A program made the position numbers and the translations under genes. The notes beneath the pieces are model-generated. The model searched no databases. It saw only the letters and a list, made by a program, of their open reading frames with translations, and was not told the origin of the DNA. A stretch of 64,000 nucleotides of DNA from Ophthalmolycus amberensis. Its lineage: Eukaryota > Chordata > Actinopteri > Perciformes > Zoarcidae. Every line of letters begins with the position of its first letter. Positions within the stretch are counted from its first letter, which is position 1. The stretch lies in NCBI GenBank assembly GCA_024529925.1, contig JAFEUB010000736.1, positions 1,769,501 to 1,833,500 of the forward strand, read 5' to 3'. Of this stretch, positions 1-18,187 are shown piece by piece.

Positions 1-1
1 C

Positions 2-5234
<5,233 letters not shown>

Positions 5235-5405
5235 GGCTCGTTCGGCTGGCACTAGAAAGAAGACACGGGAGACCAAAAAAGATGAACAATAAAAAGTTAG
5301 CCCGTTAGTCACACGACTACTGTCTTGTCGGGAGGCTTAAAACTGGAGCGCGGAAGATGCAGTGAAGGACTGTCAGACAGTGACATTGATGTGATTCTGT
5401 GTCAA

Positions 5406-5406
<1 letters not shown>

Positions 5407-5438
<32 letters not shown>
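5407..5438. repeat. (AC)16 microsatellite
   Basis: Uninterrupted AC dinucleotides in the first intron of the myosin gene. Confidence 0.95.
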
Positions 5439-5441
<3 letters not shown>

Positions 5442-6189
5442 AAAGGAAGAGCAGTAGTAGCACTTAAGTAGAATGCAGGCCATAGATATCCAGCTCAGAG
5501 TGGGTCAGGAACAGCCTAATTGGAAGACAGCAAATCAAGGAGAAGACGGGAGGAAGGAAGACGGGGAGATCGGTGGGTGGAGAGGTGGAGGGTGGAGGAA
5601 AAGCGAGATTCATCAATCGACTGAGTAAACTGACATGACAGTGAGAGGGGGAGGGATGGCAAGGAAGAGGGGGAAAAAAGGGTGGGAGAGCAGTGAGGAG
5701 AGAATAGGAGATGGACTGAATCTATTGTTAACTGGATGAAAATGAAGCATGCTTCTACTGCAGGCCACTAAGTAGAGATACAACTCTAGTGAGAACCAGT
5801 GGACACAGCGGAACCAGTCAAAGAGGAGGTGACAGTAGCTAGCAGTGGTTGCTACTCTGAAAACACAAAAGGCAACCTCCAGTCAGAGTGACTGTAGTGC
5901 TACAACAGCTTCTAGATCTGCTCTGACAACTAAGAAATGATGCTCAGCAGTGATTTGGTGAGAGTAGTTCTTTTGCACTTTTGACTCTAAAACTTTCCTT
6001 TGAGGCTAGCAGGAGTAGCATTGTTTGTGCTTGTGTTGGGGATTTGTTGCTGACTTTCAAAACACCAAACAATGAATCAAGGAAATAATCAGTAAGTGAA
6101 TCAATAATCAAAATGTTATTAACTGTATGTTCGCACCAGGCTATTGCCATTCATGTTGAGTTGGGCCATATGAAGGCAATCAAACAACA

Positions 6190-6340
6190 CAATATGTTTG
6201 ACTAAATACGTCAATATTGAAATTTACATTATCGAAATTGCGACGATATTGTAGGGTTGACCACAGGTGCAACCTTTAAAACCAGGAAAAGAAACAAAAT
6301 AAATATTCCAAAATCATATATATTTCCCAGCCCAACATTG
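6190..6340. repeat. possible fish interspersed repeat fragment
   Basis: Contains the string CGACGATATTGTAGGGTTG and ends in TTTCCCAGCCC. I associate this 'cyclic ATATTG / CCCAGCCC' pattern with dispersed fish repeats. That is recollection, not an alignment; boundaries are approximate. Confidence 0.3.
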
Positions 6341-7342
6341 GCTGTTTGATGAGATAGCTGGTGAAGTGTTGGTATCAAAATAATGTGCAACAACAATCAT
6401 TACGGTGATCAAAATGACTTTGTGGAGGAATGATTCAACAGAACGTCCTCTTTAGTACATTCAGGGGATGAGAACGTCAACTTTAAAGAGACAGGTAGGC
6501 TGTTGTGCCGTTCTGGTAAATACTAGGCGTCTCCACGCCTCTGCAGGTATGTCATCTGGCTTGATTCCTGCCGTGTGTCTCAGTGTCAGTTTTTTCCGCT
6601 CCGTCTGTTCATGACAAGGCCCGTGTCTGAGCCCTGCCCGAACCATACCTGTTACTCTAATAGGACTATGGGTGTGGATACATGTTGACAAAAGACTCGC
6701 CACCACCCAGCTACCAAGTATGGAAAATATGTGGTCCCTCAGTGGTACAACACAGCTGTGCATCCGTTCTTAACGGCTGGCATTACTCTAGATATTTGTT
6801 ATTGTCAACAAATCCCTTGAGAAGACCAAAATCAACAATGTGGTAGTCCATCTTTCAATACGTTACGACTTCTCTACGTTTGTGGAACCGAATCCCACGC
6901 CCATTTTTTTCCTAAGACATTTAGAAACTGGTTACAAATATGTGGTTTCGTGGTCTTTGATTTACTGCAACAGTACTGCACTATGGTTTTCAGCAAATGT
7001 AACTCAAACTAATTTCATACTGCAGTGACTATTTACCTCACAAGGACAAGATGTAATATTTTAGTTCTTGGTATTGAAGAACCCCTGATGTGTGTTAGAT
7101 ATTAGACAACAGTGGAGATGTACTTACAAATTAAATAACTAAATGTCGGGCTTTGGCTACACGGGCAATACTTCTACATCGTTATCATCATCATCATCAT
7201 CACCAATTCATTGTTAATTTTGGTCTAAGTTATAATCAGCTATAACAGCAATCATAAAAGAAAACTTTGCAAGCAAACACATACGCTGCAATGCAGGATG
7301 CTGCTGACTCCCATAGATAACATTAATTCCCCTAAAGCAAGT

Positions 7343-7345
<3 letters not shown>

Positions 7346-7375
<30 letters not shown>
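7346..7375. repeat. (CA)15 microsatellite
   Basis: Uninterrupted CA dinucleotides in the first intron of the myosin gene; a short (TG)n tract follows at about 7531-7548. Confidence 0.95.
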
Positions 7376-7378
<3 letters not shown>

Positions 7379-8254
7379 TGTCGCAGTACAGCCTGGACTG
7401 ACCAGCAAACTCGTCCTGCAGCAGCTGGAGTTGCCAAAACCTGACTGCTCTCTACTCCATAGCAACAGTAAGCAACAGCCCACAGACAATACCGTAGGTC
7501 ATTCAATGCGGGGGGGGGGGTCTTGTAGGGTGTGTGTGTGTGTGTGTGATTAATGTGTGGGTGCCTGGGCGTGATTGTGCGTGTGTTAAACGAGTGGAGG
7601 AGCAGGAGACGCCTTTTTTTTTCTTCAGCTTTGCATCGGTGATGATATTGTGTGATCGGCGCACTATAGCCGACAGTGAGGAGAGAGGTGACATTATGAA
7701 GCCACACTGGCTATGGTGATAAATACAGCGGGTGCGGGACAGCACAGCTGCAGAGTGACCCCTATAAATTACAGGCGTTTTGAGGGGATGAAGCTCTAAC
7801 ACAGAAACTGACGAAGGCAACCACACCTTGAACATAAGACAGGAACAATCACGAGCCTTCAATTGACTCTGTGAACCGCATACATGTGGGAGTCACATAA
7901 CCAAGACATTTCCACTGAAGAAAAAAAATACTAAGTATGATTAATATATGACAAAAATATCACAGTAGGCCATTACCTATTAATTATATGGGTCCAAATC
8001 CCTTCTATCGTGGCCATTCGACAGACACCGTTTTCCTTGACTTCATGTCTTCTCGATGTTACCATAAACATAAAGATCAGATCAGTATGAACGCCTCTAG
8101 TCCCAACAAACGTTTCATTTTAGGCGTAAAGCCACCGCATGTAGCTTGACCAACCTAGCGAGGCTAGCCAGCTCCACTGAAATATGACACTTTCAGGATA
8201 TTATACTGGCTATTTACGAGTTGGATTAGATTAAAAGGGAATTCAATGTCTCAC

Positions 8255-8440
8255 CTTCAGGTTCCGGTTTGAGTCGTGGGTAAGGCTGCGGTGCTAGGAG
8301 AGCAGGGTTGAGGTTGTTTCGTGGGTGTTTTCCTGCCTGATAGGTGTGTAGCCTACCGCATATGCGGCTTTTATCATTGCACCGCTCTCTCAGTGGAGCC
8401 GCACTCACACTTCTCGACGAGAATAAAACAGACAGCGGTG
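8255..8440 (-). promoter_or_regulatory. myh14: probable non-coding first exon of the myosin gene
   Basis: A consensus donor (CTGAAG/GTGAGA) sits on the minus strand at 8249-8254, so an exon would end at 8255. The next exon downstream on this strand (5070-5251) begins with a good acceptor and carries the first ATG. The upstream limit of the exon is not visible; 8440 is a guess. No long coding frame is needed here, which fits a 5' UTR exon followed by a 3-kb first intron. The placement is inference from the splice signal and the adjacent CpG-rich promoter-like DNA. Confidence 0.45.
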
Positions 8441-8800
8441 GGGGCAAGGCGGCGGCTTCAGTTCAGGACACTATTTCCTGCTAGGGGACCAATCAGGTGC
8501 GAGGAGACGGCTTTTAGTCACGCCTCAGAGGGAAATACGTCCAATCAAAAACTACAACTGAGCAGTACACCCGCCTCATGAATACGAGGGGAACTTTCCG
8601 CCCCACGACTGGCATGACACGCGAGCGGCGACGAATGGTGTTAACGGCAGTACAAGAATATCCTCCATTAGCCAATGATAACGGCCAAGAGGCGGGGCTA
8701 AGTGTGACTGACGTGTCAAACAGGCAACCGGAGCGCTGCAGCAGGTGCCTGTGCGGCACTCTCGCGCTAGAGTAGGGCGATTTGCGCGCCCTTTGTTTAC
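8441..8800 (-). promoter_or_regulatory. CpG-rich, CCAAT-box-containing promoter-like region
   Basis: GC- and CpG-rich DNA stands out from AT-rich flanks. On the plus strand there are three CCAAT motifs (near 8489, 8542 and 8669), plus GC-rich stretches and an inverted CACGTCAGTC-like site near 8711. It lies directly upstream of the proposed first exon of the myosin gene. A promoter is inferred from composition and position only. Confidence 0.45.
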
Positions 8801-11800
8801 CACTCAGTGGAGGCGAGTGTCTGCAGACACAGATCTGGGATCGGATTGTGAGAATCCCCAATCAAGCACAACCGACGGTTTGCTTGGTATGATCTGACTC
8901 CAGGCGCGTGATTCAGATCATACCACAAAATCCGAATGAACCAGAGTACCCGAGGTGCCAGGGTTCTGGTCTCTCTGTAAATATTTACACCAATATAAAA
9001 TATCATTGAATCAGAGCTTAATCTTCTGAAATGTTTTATATCAGCCATGATTGTAATGTTTTTTTGTTGTTGCACTTCTCAGGTAGTTTTCTTGGGCTAC
9101 ACATATTTAAAATGACCATTTGACAAATAATGGCAGACTATAGGCCCATGTAATGTTTTTTTACATAACATATAGATTATAAAGATTAGCATATGTTCAT
9201 TATCATTTTTTTTGCATATGGTGGGGGTATATTCTTCTGATTTTTACTGAAGCATACAGGTCATTTTGACAACACAAAAGAAATCAAAACTTAAACTGTC
9301 AAAGTTGTACAATTCTGTCATGAATAGATTTATTTACATCAGAGGGGTTTTTAACATTCTTCCACATGTTCCAGTAAAAAAATAAAAATTGAATTGTTTG
9401 GTTAAGGTTTAGGTTTAAGCGGTATTCTGTGACAGACAGGACCATCAGTGTAATATATAGTTGTGGACATTACACAGGAAAAAGAAAGTCGACATTCCTT
9501 CTGTGACAAAACAAGACTTGGTCATTTGGTTTGAGTCTATACACAGCCAGGAAATTGTAAGAGTGAGGATATTATAAATATAATCTGCATCCACGTGTTC
9601 TTATACATTTTGTTGAAAAAATTAGAGCACTTCAATGTAAATACAAAAAAAGTTGACAAGTAAATTACACTTGCCACCTGGATGAGATTTTATAAATGGT
9701 CAGTAGACGTGACCCGCGAGCTACACAGAGAATAAAACAAGCAACCAATAATTGCAATTCAATCCCCGTGTTTTATTTGCTCGACAACACAGTTCAGTTT
9801 CATTTTGAAGTGCTCTGTGTCTGAGGCAGTTCTGAAATTACATTTCAGTGTTAGAGGGTTTATCTTTCTCTTTAGAAGTTTAACATATAAAGGTAGTTAC
9901 AGCTTTTACCTCCAGTTATATGTAGTATTACAGTGTACTATGTTTTTTTTACACTATGTATATTATAAATAATGATTTAAAAAATGTGTGCACTGCGGGG
10001 AAGTGAGTCCTAAACAACCAGTGAAATTACCAAATAGTCCATCCGTCTATTTCTTTCTGGGGTTTTTAAAAAGCGCTATCGTAGTTGAGGTGATGGTGCA
10101 GTATGTTCAAGTTACAAGTGGAGGCAGGGTGAATGACATGGCCCACCATACAGCCTATGAATAGAACATGGAAGCCATAAAGGAGAAGTGTATGGGAGGA
10201 TGCAAACATGAAGCAGCATTAACCCTAATTGTAACAGATAATATGTTAACAGTACATCACCCCCCCCCCGAGCTTACTAAAAAAAAAATTTCAATAACTG
10301 AAGTGAAACACTGCAAATGATGCTTTTAAAGTTAGCATGTGCTGATCCAGCAACACCACTGTGCTGTTGTAGAGCTTCATTAGTGATATTAGTCTCCATA
10401 TATTACTTAAGTGCAAAGTACAAAGAACAAGTTCCCAGGATGTGCATTGGATAAGCTGATTATTGGGCCCGACACTCACATGTACCAATACCTTCTATAA
10501 TCAAACACTTAAATACTCAGGTGGCATAATTGACTGCAAATCATTACAGGATCTAAAATAAACATTCCAAGTGCTTTGTAATATAACTACAAAGTGCAAC
10601 TATTACAATCTACAATATAATAGGGCTAAAAGCCTCTTTATGTTGTCAGTGCATGTTCATATTGAGACTACTCAGTTACAGAGCAGATTCACAGCATAGA
10701 CATTTTTCTCCTTAGAACATCCTGCAAATGTTAAAGCGATTGAAAAAAAACCCAACCTCTCTTGCACAAGTAGCATTATGCAAATACACACAATAAAAAT
10801 ATCTTTAAGCACATTTCAAATGTGAAATTAACTGCTGCAGATGAAGAGCCAGTTGCAAAATATCTGGTTTGTTATGAAGGCACCACTCAATACACTGTTC
10901 TCACAATTTGTGAGAGAAACCAACTGTAACACATTAGAATTAGAGTAGGGTGTCACACGACTTTATGAGCACAAAAATACAGAATCATTTGTATGACCGT
11001 GGTGCAGTTTCCAGTTTAATCCACGTCCGTCTGTGCAGATGTTAGACCGATGTTTTATTTCTCAGAGATGCAGACACGGCAAGCCATCATCACAACATCT
11101 CTTCCACTCAGTTCAGTTATGTTCAAGGGATGTTGGAGGTGAGTTTAGGCCTTCTGTGCATTAACAGAGTCACTGAGAGCAGCCCCTCAAACCTTGGATT
11201 CAGTCCGAACCATCTTCAAAGTGCCAAGATACTCAGAAGATTACAATGTCATAGCTCAGTCGTGAAGTACTACAATCCAAAAGCAACAGAGCAAAACAAT
11301 ACAGAGTGGTTGAATTTAGCAACGCCGGACATGAGAAGATACTGTAGATCACAGTGCAAGAAAGAATGTATTGCAATTAGCTTATCTAGACAGAGCTAAC
11401 ATCATTTGTCATTGTGTATCACTGCAGTAGTTTAGAAACACTACAATGCGTACTCTGCCATTCAACTCAACACACGTTAGATTAAATGAAGCAAATGTTA
11501 CTATCAGTGAACAATGTTTTTTGAATGACACAAATAACATACATTGAATAACATGGAAAAAACTGCTCAAAATCGCTGCCAGTTTTCAGCAGTTTGTCCA
11601 TGTTCCTGTTGCTCTGCTTTGGCTCTACAAGTAGCCTAGCCTACTACTCCACTACATTATCAACAGGCCCCACCAAGCTCAGACTTTCACAAAATGTTCA
11701 CTATCCATACTTACCATACGGAAATAAAACATTCACATTTTAAATCAGCATCATAGTGGAATACATCCCTGAGTTGTACCTCAGAAGGTACACTACCCTG

Positions 11801-12365
11801 GCATCATACAGAAGCCACCTCAAATAGAGGTAAAAAGTGTCCGCTCATCAGTTACGTGTTAGAGCCACCATGGGGTGCTGTTGTATATTCTGCCAGTCAG
11901 GCATTAGAACCAGATGGGCTTGCTGTGGTAGTGATGGGCCAGAAGTGAGACTTAGCAGACAAGTTTTAAATGATCTTGAAAGATTGCCAGGACCAATCAG
12001 ACAACATTAGCCAGTGGAGTAACCCGTCTCTACAAAAGACTGACCCCAAACCTCCTACTGTCTCTCTATCTGTCTACTTCCTTTATATTTCTCTCTGTAA
12101 TCCTATCTGCATAGTAGGACTCATCTAAATCTTTTAAGCGTGTCTAGTGACTTGCTTCTAGTCTGGACTTTCTTTCCTGTCCAATCACTGTAAACAATAT
12201 TGCTTCCTATCCTTTATCCTGACACTGGCCCTATCTACTGTTAATCCTGTCTCACTTGGTCTGCCCATTCATACCTGCCTATCCCTTTCTTTTTGCCTGT
12301 TCTTCCTCTAAACCACTGGGTTAACTTCCTGTCTCTTTTAACTTTAGGCCTCCTATTCCACAGGT
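8801..12365. other. gene-free stretch; probably includes the kcnj14 3' UTR
   Basis: AT-rich DNA between the myosin promoter and the kcnj14 stop codon. Minus-strand AATAAA signals (TTTATT on plus) occur at 11054-11059 and 9772-9777; either could end the kcnj14 transcript, giving a 1.3- or 2.6-kb 3' UTR. A short C-run lies near 10260. I see no exon with coding and splice support. Confidence 0.4.
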
Positions 12366-15300
12366 TCAGTTGTAGTGGAGATGTTCTGCCAGGGATTGCC
12401 TTCGGGTCATTGGGGAGGGACACTCAGGGTCTTGGCCAGGCTCATCATCAGGGGAGACTAGCTGCAGAGCGACTTCGTTCTCATAGCAGAATGACGAGCG
12501 TGAGCTTTGAATGTACTTCTGCTCGGCCAGCTCTTTCGCGCTGCATGAAGGTGTGTTTGGGATTTCATATGTCCGATGGAAGAACGAGTAGTCCACCTGG
12601 AAAAAGTGCAGAAGAATTTTACACACATTATTATAAGATAAGAGCCTTTAGCCATGCTAGTATTTGGGTTTAGCTATGCTTTCAGCTAAATGCTAACGTC
12701 AGCATGTATACATGTTCACAGAAACAATGCTAACATGCTGATGTTTAGCAGATTGTTGTTTACCATGTTCACTGTCTTACTGTAGCATGTTAGCATTCTT
12801 TTTTTCATTTGCTAATTAGCACCAAATAAAAAGTACAACTGAGGCTGATGGGAATGTCAGGTTTGCAGGTGTTTGGTCATTAACCAAAGTACTCGACTTA
12901 TTCCAATTTTGACCTAGATGACAAGTCAGGGGATCACCAGAGTCATTGGGATACATCGTGTGGTGACCATGAATGTCTGTACATACCTGTGCCAATCAAG
13001 CCTTAGTATATGTACCCCTCCAAACTACAGTGAAGTAATGGAAACCACTTCAGACACAGCATTAAGGGAAGGAAAGGATCCATATTATTTCTGTACATAT
13101 CTCCATCCTTCCTTTCTGACCTGGTAGCAGTCTTTCCTCTCAAAGAGCACTGGTTCGAATCTGTGTCCCCAGAGTATTTCAGAAGCCAGATAGGAGCTAC
13201 GGCACTGTGTGGTCATGGCTGTGGCCTCCACCATGCCCTCGAGTATGACCACGACCTCCAATTCACAGTCATTCTCCAGGGACTTTCGGTCAATCTCAAA
13301 GAAGGGTGACTCGTCGTTGATCTCGTGGACAACCGTCACTGGCGATACCAAGAAGATGCGGTCGATGCCAGTGTCAAAACCCACGTTGATGTCCATATTG
13401 TCCAATGGGAGGAACTCTCCCTCTTCTGTCACCCTTGGCTAAAGTTGGCAATGGAAAGTAAAATAAAGTCACTATTTAATATATTAAACATTCCACATTA
13501 GATGTTGTGATGTTGCAAAATTGATTTTCACATGAGGGATTTTATTAAAAGGAGACTAGCCAAAGGCAGGCAAAACATGATCAAGTAAAGTAAAATGCAA
13601 ATGTGGCTATAAAATGCAAATTTATCACGCTGACCCAAAAGCTGAGCATTTGGTTATTATAGTCAGAGGAATTTGACTATGGAAGTTTTTAGTCATACCA
13701 CCCTTGGCTTATCACTCACCCAACCCTTACTATGGAACAATATCCAGTCCCAGCGTTTAGAATTGCATTCCTTTGATCCTCGTAAACTTAATCCCATCTG
13801 CCCTGTCTGAACTTTGATATGGTCATGCAATTAAGGGAGATCATTGAGAACATTGCTGTAGCCCCAATGTTCCGAAGATTTTGACCCTTCGACAACTCAG
13901 CAGACACATGTATAAACACACCCACAGCACTGTTGACAACAAAACATTCACATAAATAGGAAACATGTTTAAAACCACCCAAATAAGGCCAGTCAGAAAG
14001 GTAAACACAAGCATACAGTACAATCACCGAACCCACATACAGCCCACATGAAGGAAAATGAGATGACGAAGGACAATGGTTCTCAGTTAAAGAATTGTGG
14101 GCAAGTTAATCCATGGTAAATCTTCCACTAGCCCCTGAGGGAAAATAAAACAAGCTCTCATTAACTACGGCCCACAGAATACAGGCCAGATGGTCTCAGA
14201 GCTCTTTCTCTCCTCTACTGCAACCTTTTTTCCTCTACCGCTAACACTCACAATAGCAACCTATTTTTTGATACAATCATTCTGTCTTTCGGTCTCTTTG
14301 ACCTTTTTCTCAAAAACACAAAGGTTTTTTTTCTATTTATCATTGCCAAACGTTCTATACTCTTTTTTTCTCATCATGGTCATTATCCATCTCCCCCACT
14401 TACCTTCAGTAGTTGTGCTCGAACATGTGCCTCTACCAGGTGGCTCTTGCGTAGGTTTCCGACCCGCCACATCATGCAGAGTTTCCCGTCCCTCAGCGCC
14501 ACCACAGCTGTGTTGGAGAACACCAGTGTCTCGTTGCGCTTCTTGGGCTTAGCAATCTTTACCATTATTGCCCCGATGATGAAGGCGTCAATAATACAGC
14601 CCACAATGCACTGCAAAACGACCGCCATCACCGCCAGGGGACATTCTTCGGTCACGCTCCTAAAGCCATAACCGATGGATGTCTGAGTCTCCAAGGAGAA
14701 TAAAAAGGCCGCCATGAAGCTGTTTACTTGCAGGAAGCACGGCTCCTCAACCATTGCCTTTCTATCAGACTCTCCTCCAGACCCGGCCTCTCCTGATCCC
14801 GGAGAGGAACCTGAGCTGGGGGTAAGTCGAATGGAGAGGTCCCCATGCACAGAGGCAATCAGCCAGAAGGCAAATCCAAAGAGCAGCCAGGAGAGAAGGA
14901 AGGAAAGGGTGAAGATGACCAGCATCCAGCGCCAGCGGATGTCCACACAGGTGGTGAAGAGGTCGCTAAGGTAGCGCTGGCCCCTCTCGCTCATGTTGAC
15001 GAAGGTGACGTTGCAGCGTCCGTCCTTGCCAACAAAGCGTTGTCGGGGCCGGCGGCTTGAGTGCCTGGTGCGCCGGCGGTTGTTAGTGGAGGGGGAAGAG
15101 AGTGAATCCTGGTCTGAGGATGAATGGCCTTTTCCTCTTCCTCCCACACTATTGCCTCTTCCACTCCTTAGCCCTGAGCACATTCCTCCTGCTTTCACCC
15201 CGCCTTCTCCTGCCTCTCCCCCAACTCCAATGGCACTCTGCCCCCATGCATTGTTGGTGTTGCTCTGGAGAGGTAGAGTTTTGCCGTTCAGGGCATGGGT

Positions 15301-15456
15301 AGGGGAGGGGCTGGTTGGGGTCCCTGACCCTGTTGGACTAACCCCTGCCCTAGCCGTATCTGCAGCACTCTGTGCCAGCCTCATGATCTCCTCCTCCTCT
15401 ACTGGCCCATCCACCACAGCACTAAAGCGGCATTTCACACGTGCCGCGCCCATCAT
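12366..15456 (-). CDS. kcnj14: inward-rectifier potassium channel Kir2.4
   Basis: Plasma-membrane K+ channel that sets resting potential. Three in-phase exons: 14404-15456 (351 codons), 13121-13438 (106) and 12366-12596 (76 plus stop), giving 533 residues. An in-frame TAG lies two codons before the ATG pair, so the start is firm. Visible parts: TM1 at about 178-202, turret 203-242, selectivity filter TQTSIGYG at 257-264, M2 at about 274-300 with the rectification Asp at 290, PIP2-type cluster KPKKR at 303-307, cytoplasmic C-domain, and the Kir2 ER-export signal FCYENE at 493-498. SHLVEAHVRAQLL and the CSAKEL-containing C-domain point to Kir2.4. Oddities: the region before RFVGKDGRCNV is about 140 residues long and Gly/Ser-rich, and the turret carries a roughly 25-residue Gly/Ser/Glu insertion. 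The exon-2 donor is GTCAGA, weaker than consensus, but the phase is exact. The human protein is about 100 residues shorter (from memory). Confidence 0.92.
12660..13005. repeat. teleost interspersed repeat in kcnj14 intron 2
   Basis: Begins with GCTAACATGCT / TTAGCATGTTAGCAT motifs in both orientations, then GAGGCTGATGGGAATGTCAG, then a CAGGGGATCACC-type stretch and GACCATGAATGTCTGTAC. I recognise this order of motifs from a repeat very common in percomorph introns and 3' UTRs; it is non-coding. Family name and exact edges are not known to me. Confidence 0.6.
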
Positions 15457-18187
15457 GTACTATAATGTCACCTTTTGCTTACGGTACTCCGTATTCCTCA
15501 GTGTGCCTTGATTTGATTGTTGATGTGGCAATCAAGCACCTTGACAGTTAACACAGGCAGTCCTTTAGTCCTTCTTAAAGAAGAGATAATTGTAAGTCCA
15601 TCATATGGCAAATGGTAACCAGAGGATAATTTCCTCCCAGACCGCTAATCAGTCACTTATTTTCCACACTTTCAATGATGATTCCCAGTAGAGTCTATCT
15701 TTTCAGTGATAGATCCCTCAGCCAGTAAAGTGGGCTTTCTTGAAGTAGGTCCACAGGGTGCATTCATTAACCAATGTCCTTAAGTCATACTCACTCAGGG
15801 AGTTGAGCTGAAAAGAATGATGTCAGCAGCAGCCCAAGGAGTCTATTTCTGCGACCCCCAGTTTGCAATAATTATTTTGACAAGGAGTAGTAGGGCTGGA
15901 TTGACCTCAACAGACAACACAAAAGCATGCAAGATTGGTTCTGTTTAGTTCAAAACAATCAAAGGGAAGCCTTGAGCATGGATCTATTGATAAAAGCTAT
16001 AAACTGATAATGCAATGGAGAAGAAGGATGGAGACATGTAAAGGATATACAGCTCGTTACAGGGTACCTTCTATAATATTGTGACAAGATGCATCCAAGA
16101 CAGACAAATGCTCCAAATTAAGTTGGGGACGATATGATAATAACATTTCCAAGATGCAGTCGAAAAAGAAAAAAATAAACATGCCAATTCTTACGATCAA
16201 AGTTCTCTCCAGTTTCACAACCCCTTGGCATGGGCATGAAGAAACAAAGAATACAGTACTTTCAGTATATCAAACGTCTACTGTCATCATTGTTCATGAA
16301 TAATTAAGTGCTAATATTTCTTTCATAAAGCTTTGAATAAGTGTTAAGTTGCAGTTGTCACCTTTGCCCAACAAGAGGGTCCCAACTGAAAGAACGTTTT
16401 ATTTGCCATTTCCTGTTGGATCATGCCAGTGCTTCAACAATTTGCCATTTCCTTTTTAAGGGTCGGCACATCTGTTTGATGGCCATTGTCAAATTAGTTG
16501 AAGACTTGTTTTAATAACTGAATAATATTGACCTGAACTACATGGCTGTTAGAAATCACCCGCAACAGTTCCTCAGACCAGTCATACCTCATTACAGTTC
16601 AGCATTACGGCTGACAAATCACCTATGCCTGACAGAAAATAAGAAGGGAGGAAAAGAAAAGACAGAGTTTATTTGATCTATCTCCAACTATACTTGTGTT
16701 TTAGCTTTAAGTAGAAGATGCATATGGAGGAAAAAGGCAAGTACACAGGTCACCTGAGGAAGTTTTCTATATTTCTCTGGAGGTCCGTCTCCAAAGCAGA
16801 TAGATCAGGTGTATGCCACAGAAGGAGAAGAGCTGAGAAGTGCTCAGAGCTAAAGTGGCTGAGAGTTTAACTTGGTTTGTGGATTGTAGTCTCTTACTCA
16901 TCATCTCTGTTTGAATCAGATCACAAAAGACTACCTGAACATCAGAGATAGTTTCCACAGATAAAATAGAAGATTATCCAATGCAGTTGCAATGTGAAAA
17001 TAACACGTGAGAATAACTTTAAAGTGCAACATAAATACTATCCGAGAAATGTGCAAATATATCTGGAAAATAAAAGGTATGCCTTTAGAGCTTACCTTTC
17101 CCAACCATTTCCAGAGACCTCTACTGAATCCTGTCAAGTATACAGAGTATCCACATCCTCTTTGGAACAGTACAGAAAGAAACCCTCAACAGTAGCCCTG
17201 CACTGGGGTGAGTACAGAGAACTGAAGAAATAGACAAGAGCTACTGCTCTAACTGTACAAATATAGAAGAAGCCATTTCATTCAGCCAGTAACAGCAGGG
17301 TAGGAAAACATCAACAACAAATGGAAATGGGGAAAGAGATCCCTCCTGAAGTGTGAAGTGACATAAGGGTTCATCTTCGCTTATGTGTTGACCCCTCTTT
17401 ATGACACATGTTCAGTGAAAGCATTGAGCTTCGTGACAAAGTCAAGGAAAGCGTTTTTTTTGATTGTCTTTACAGAGATGTTGGTTGTCTGTGTTTGTAT
17501 CCCTTTGGTTTAGGACCTTCTTGTTTAACACACTGCCAGTCTTGAGAAGGAATGAGAACAAAAAAAAAGAGAATGACAATTAAAGGTAAGGTAGAAATAA
17601 CAAAACTGTGCAGAAACAGATACTTAAGTAGTTATCTTCTAGACGAATAGAAACGATTCTTAACAGCATATATTCACATGTGTATCAATTCAAATCTTAA
17701 GTAAGCTGAATATGATACAATTCTAAATGGATGGTGATCAGAAACAACTTGTAGTGTACCTCTTAGGAGTCTTTCATGCAGTCCTTGAGTCGTTATTTCA
17801 TCGGTCAAATATTGTGGAGTTATTCCTTCAGACGGCCTTAATCTGAAGAACCAAACTCTATCACGACACAGGGAAAAACATCACCCAAATGTACCCCTGT
17901 GAAGAGAAACAGAGAAAAATAACGAAGTCATTTTCTATTAGTATCTTCCGAAAATCATTTGGGTACCTTTCCGACAAAAAACAGTGTCTGAATATGGACT
18001 GAACTGCAGGGCCCTCATTTTGGGTCAGGAAACCAAGTGGTACAGGGTGAGTAATCTTTTATAAATAAGCAATAGTGGATTTAAGCCAATAGACTGGAAG
18101 AATGGGAGGGGATTTTCTTGGGCAAAGGTTGAGACTGGGATTGTAGCTCAGATGAAGGACTGAGATAAACCGGGACTCTGGGTAGGT
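15457..18187. other. upstream of kcnj14: 5' UTR or intron, no coding exon recognised
   Basis: Non-coding, AT-rich DNA. Acceptor-like sites on the minus strand, for example TTTCTCTTCACAG/GGGTAC with the exon side beginning near 17890, could delimit 5' UTR exons of kcnj14. None can be paired with confidence. Confidence 0.3.

Larger units (their letters stand above)
5252..8254. other. first intron of the myosin gene, no other gene seen
   Basis: About 3 kb between the non-coding first exon and the ATG exon. It holds an (AC)16 tract at 5407-5438, G/A-rich low-complexity DNA at 5530-5720, a CpG-poor dispersed-repeat-like stretch near 6190-6340, an (ATC)n run near 7182-7202, and a (CA)15 tract at 7346-7375. 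I see no coding exon. The shorter introns at 132-1060, 1089-1877, 2035-3207 and 3415-5069 likewise hold nothing beyond microsatellites. Confidence 0.5.

Noticed and set aside
12293..12673. 126-codon plus frame over the last kcnj14 exon
   Set aside because: Antisense shadow of the kcnj14 C-terminal exon and its flanks.
14993..15511. 172-codon plus frame over kcnj14 exon 1
   Set aside because: Antisense to a clear, conserved channel exon; Pro/Leu-rich because the sense strand is Gly/Ser-rich.
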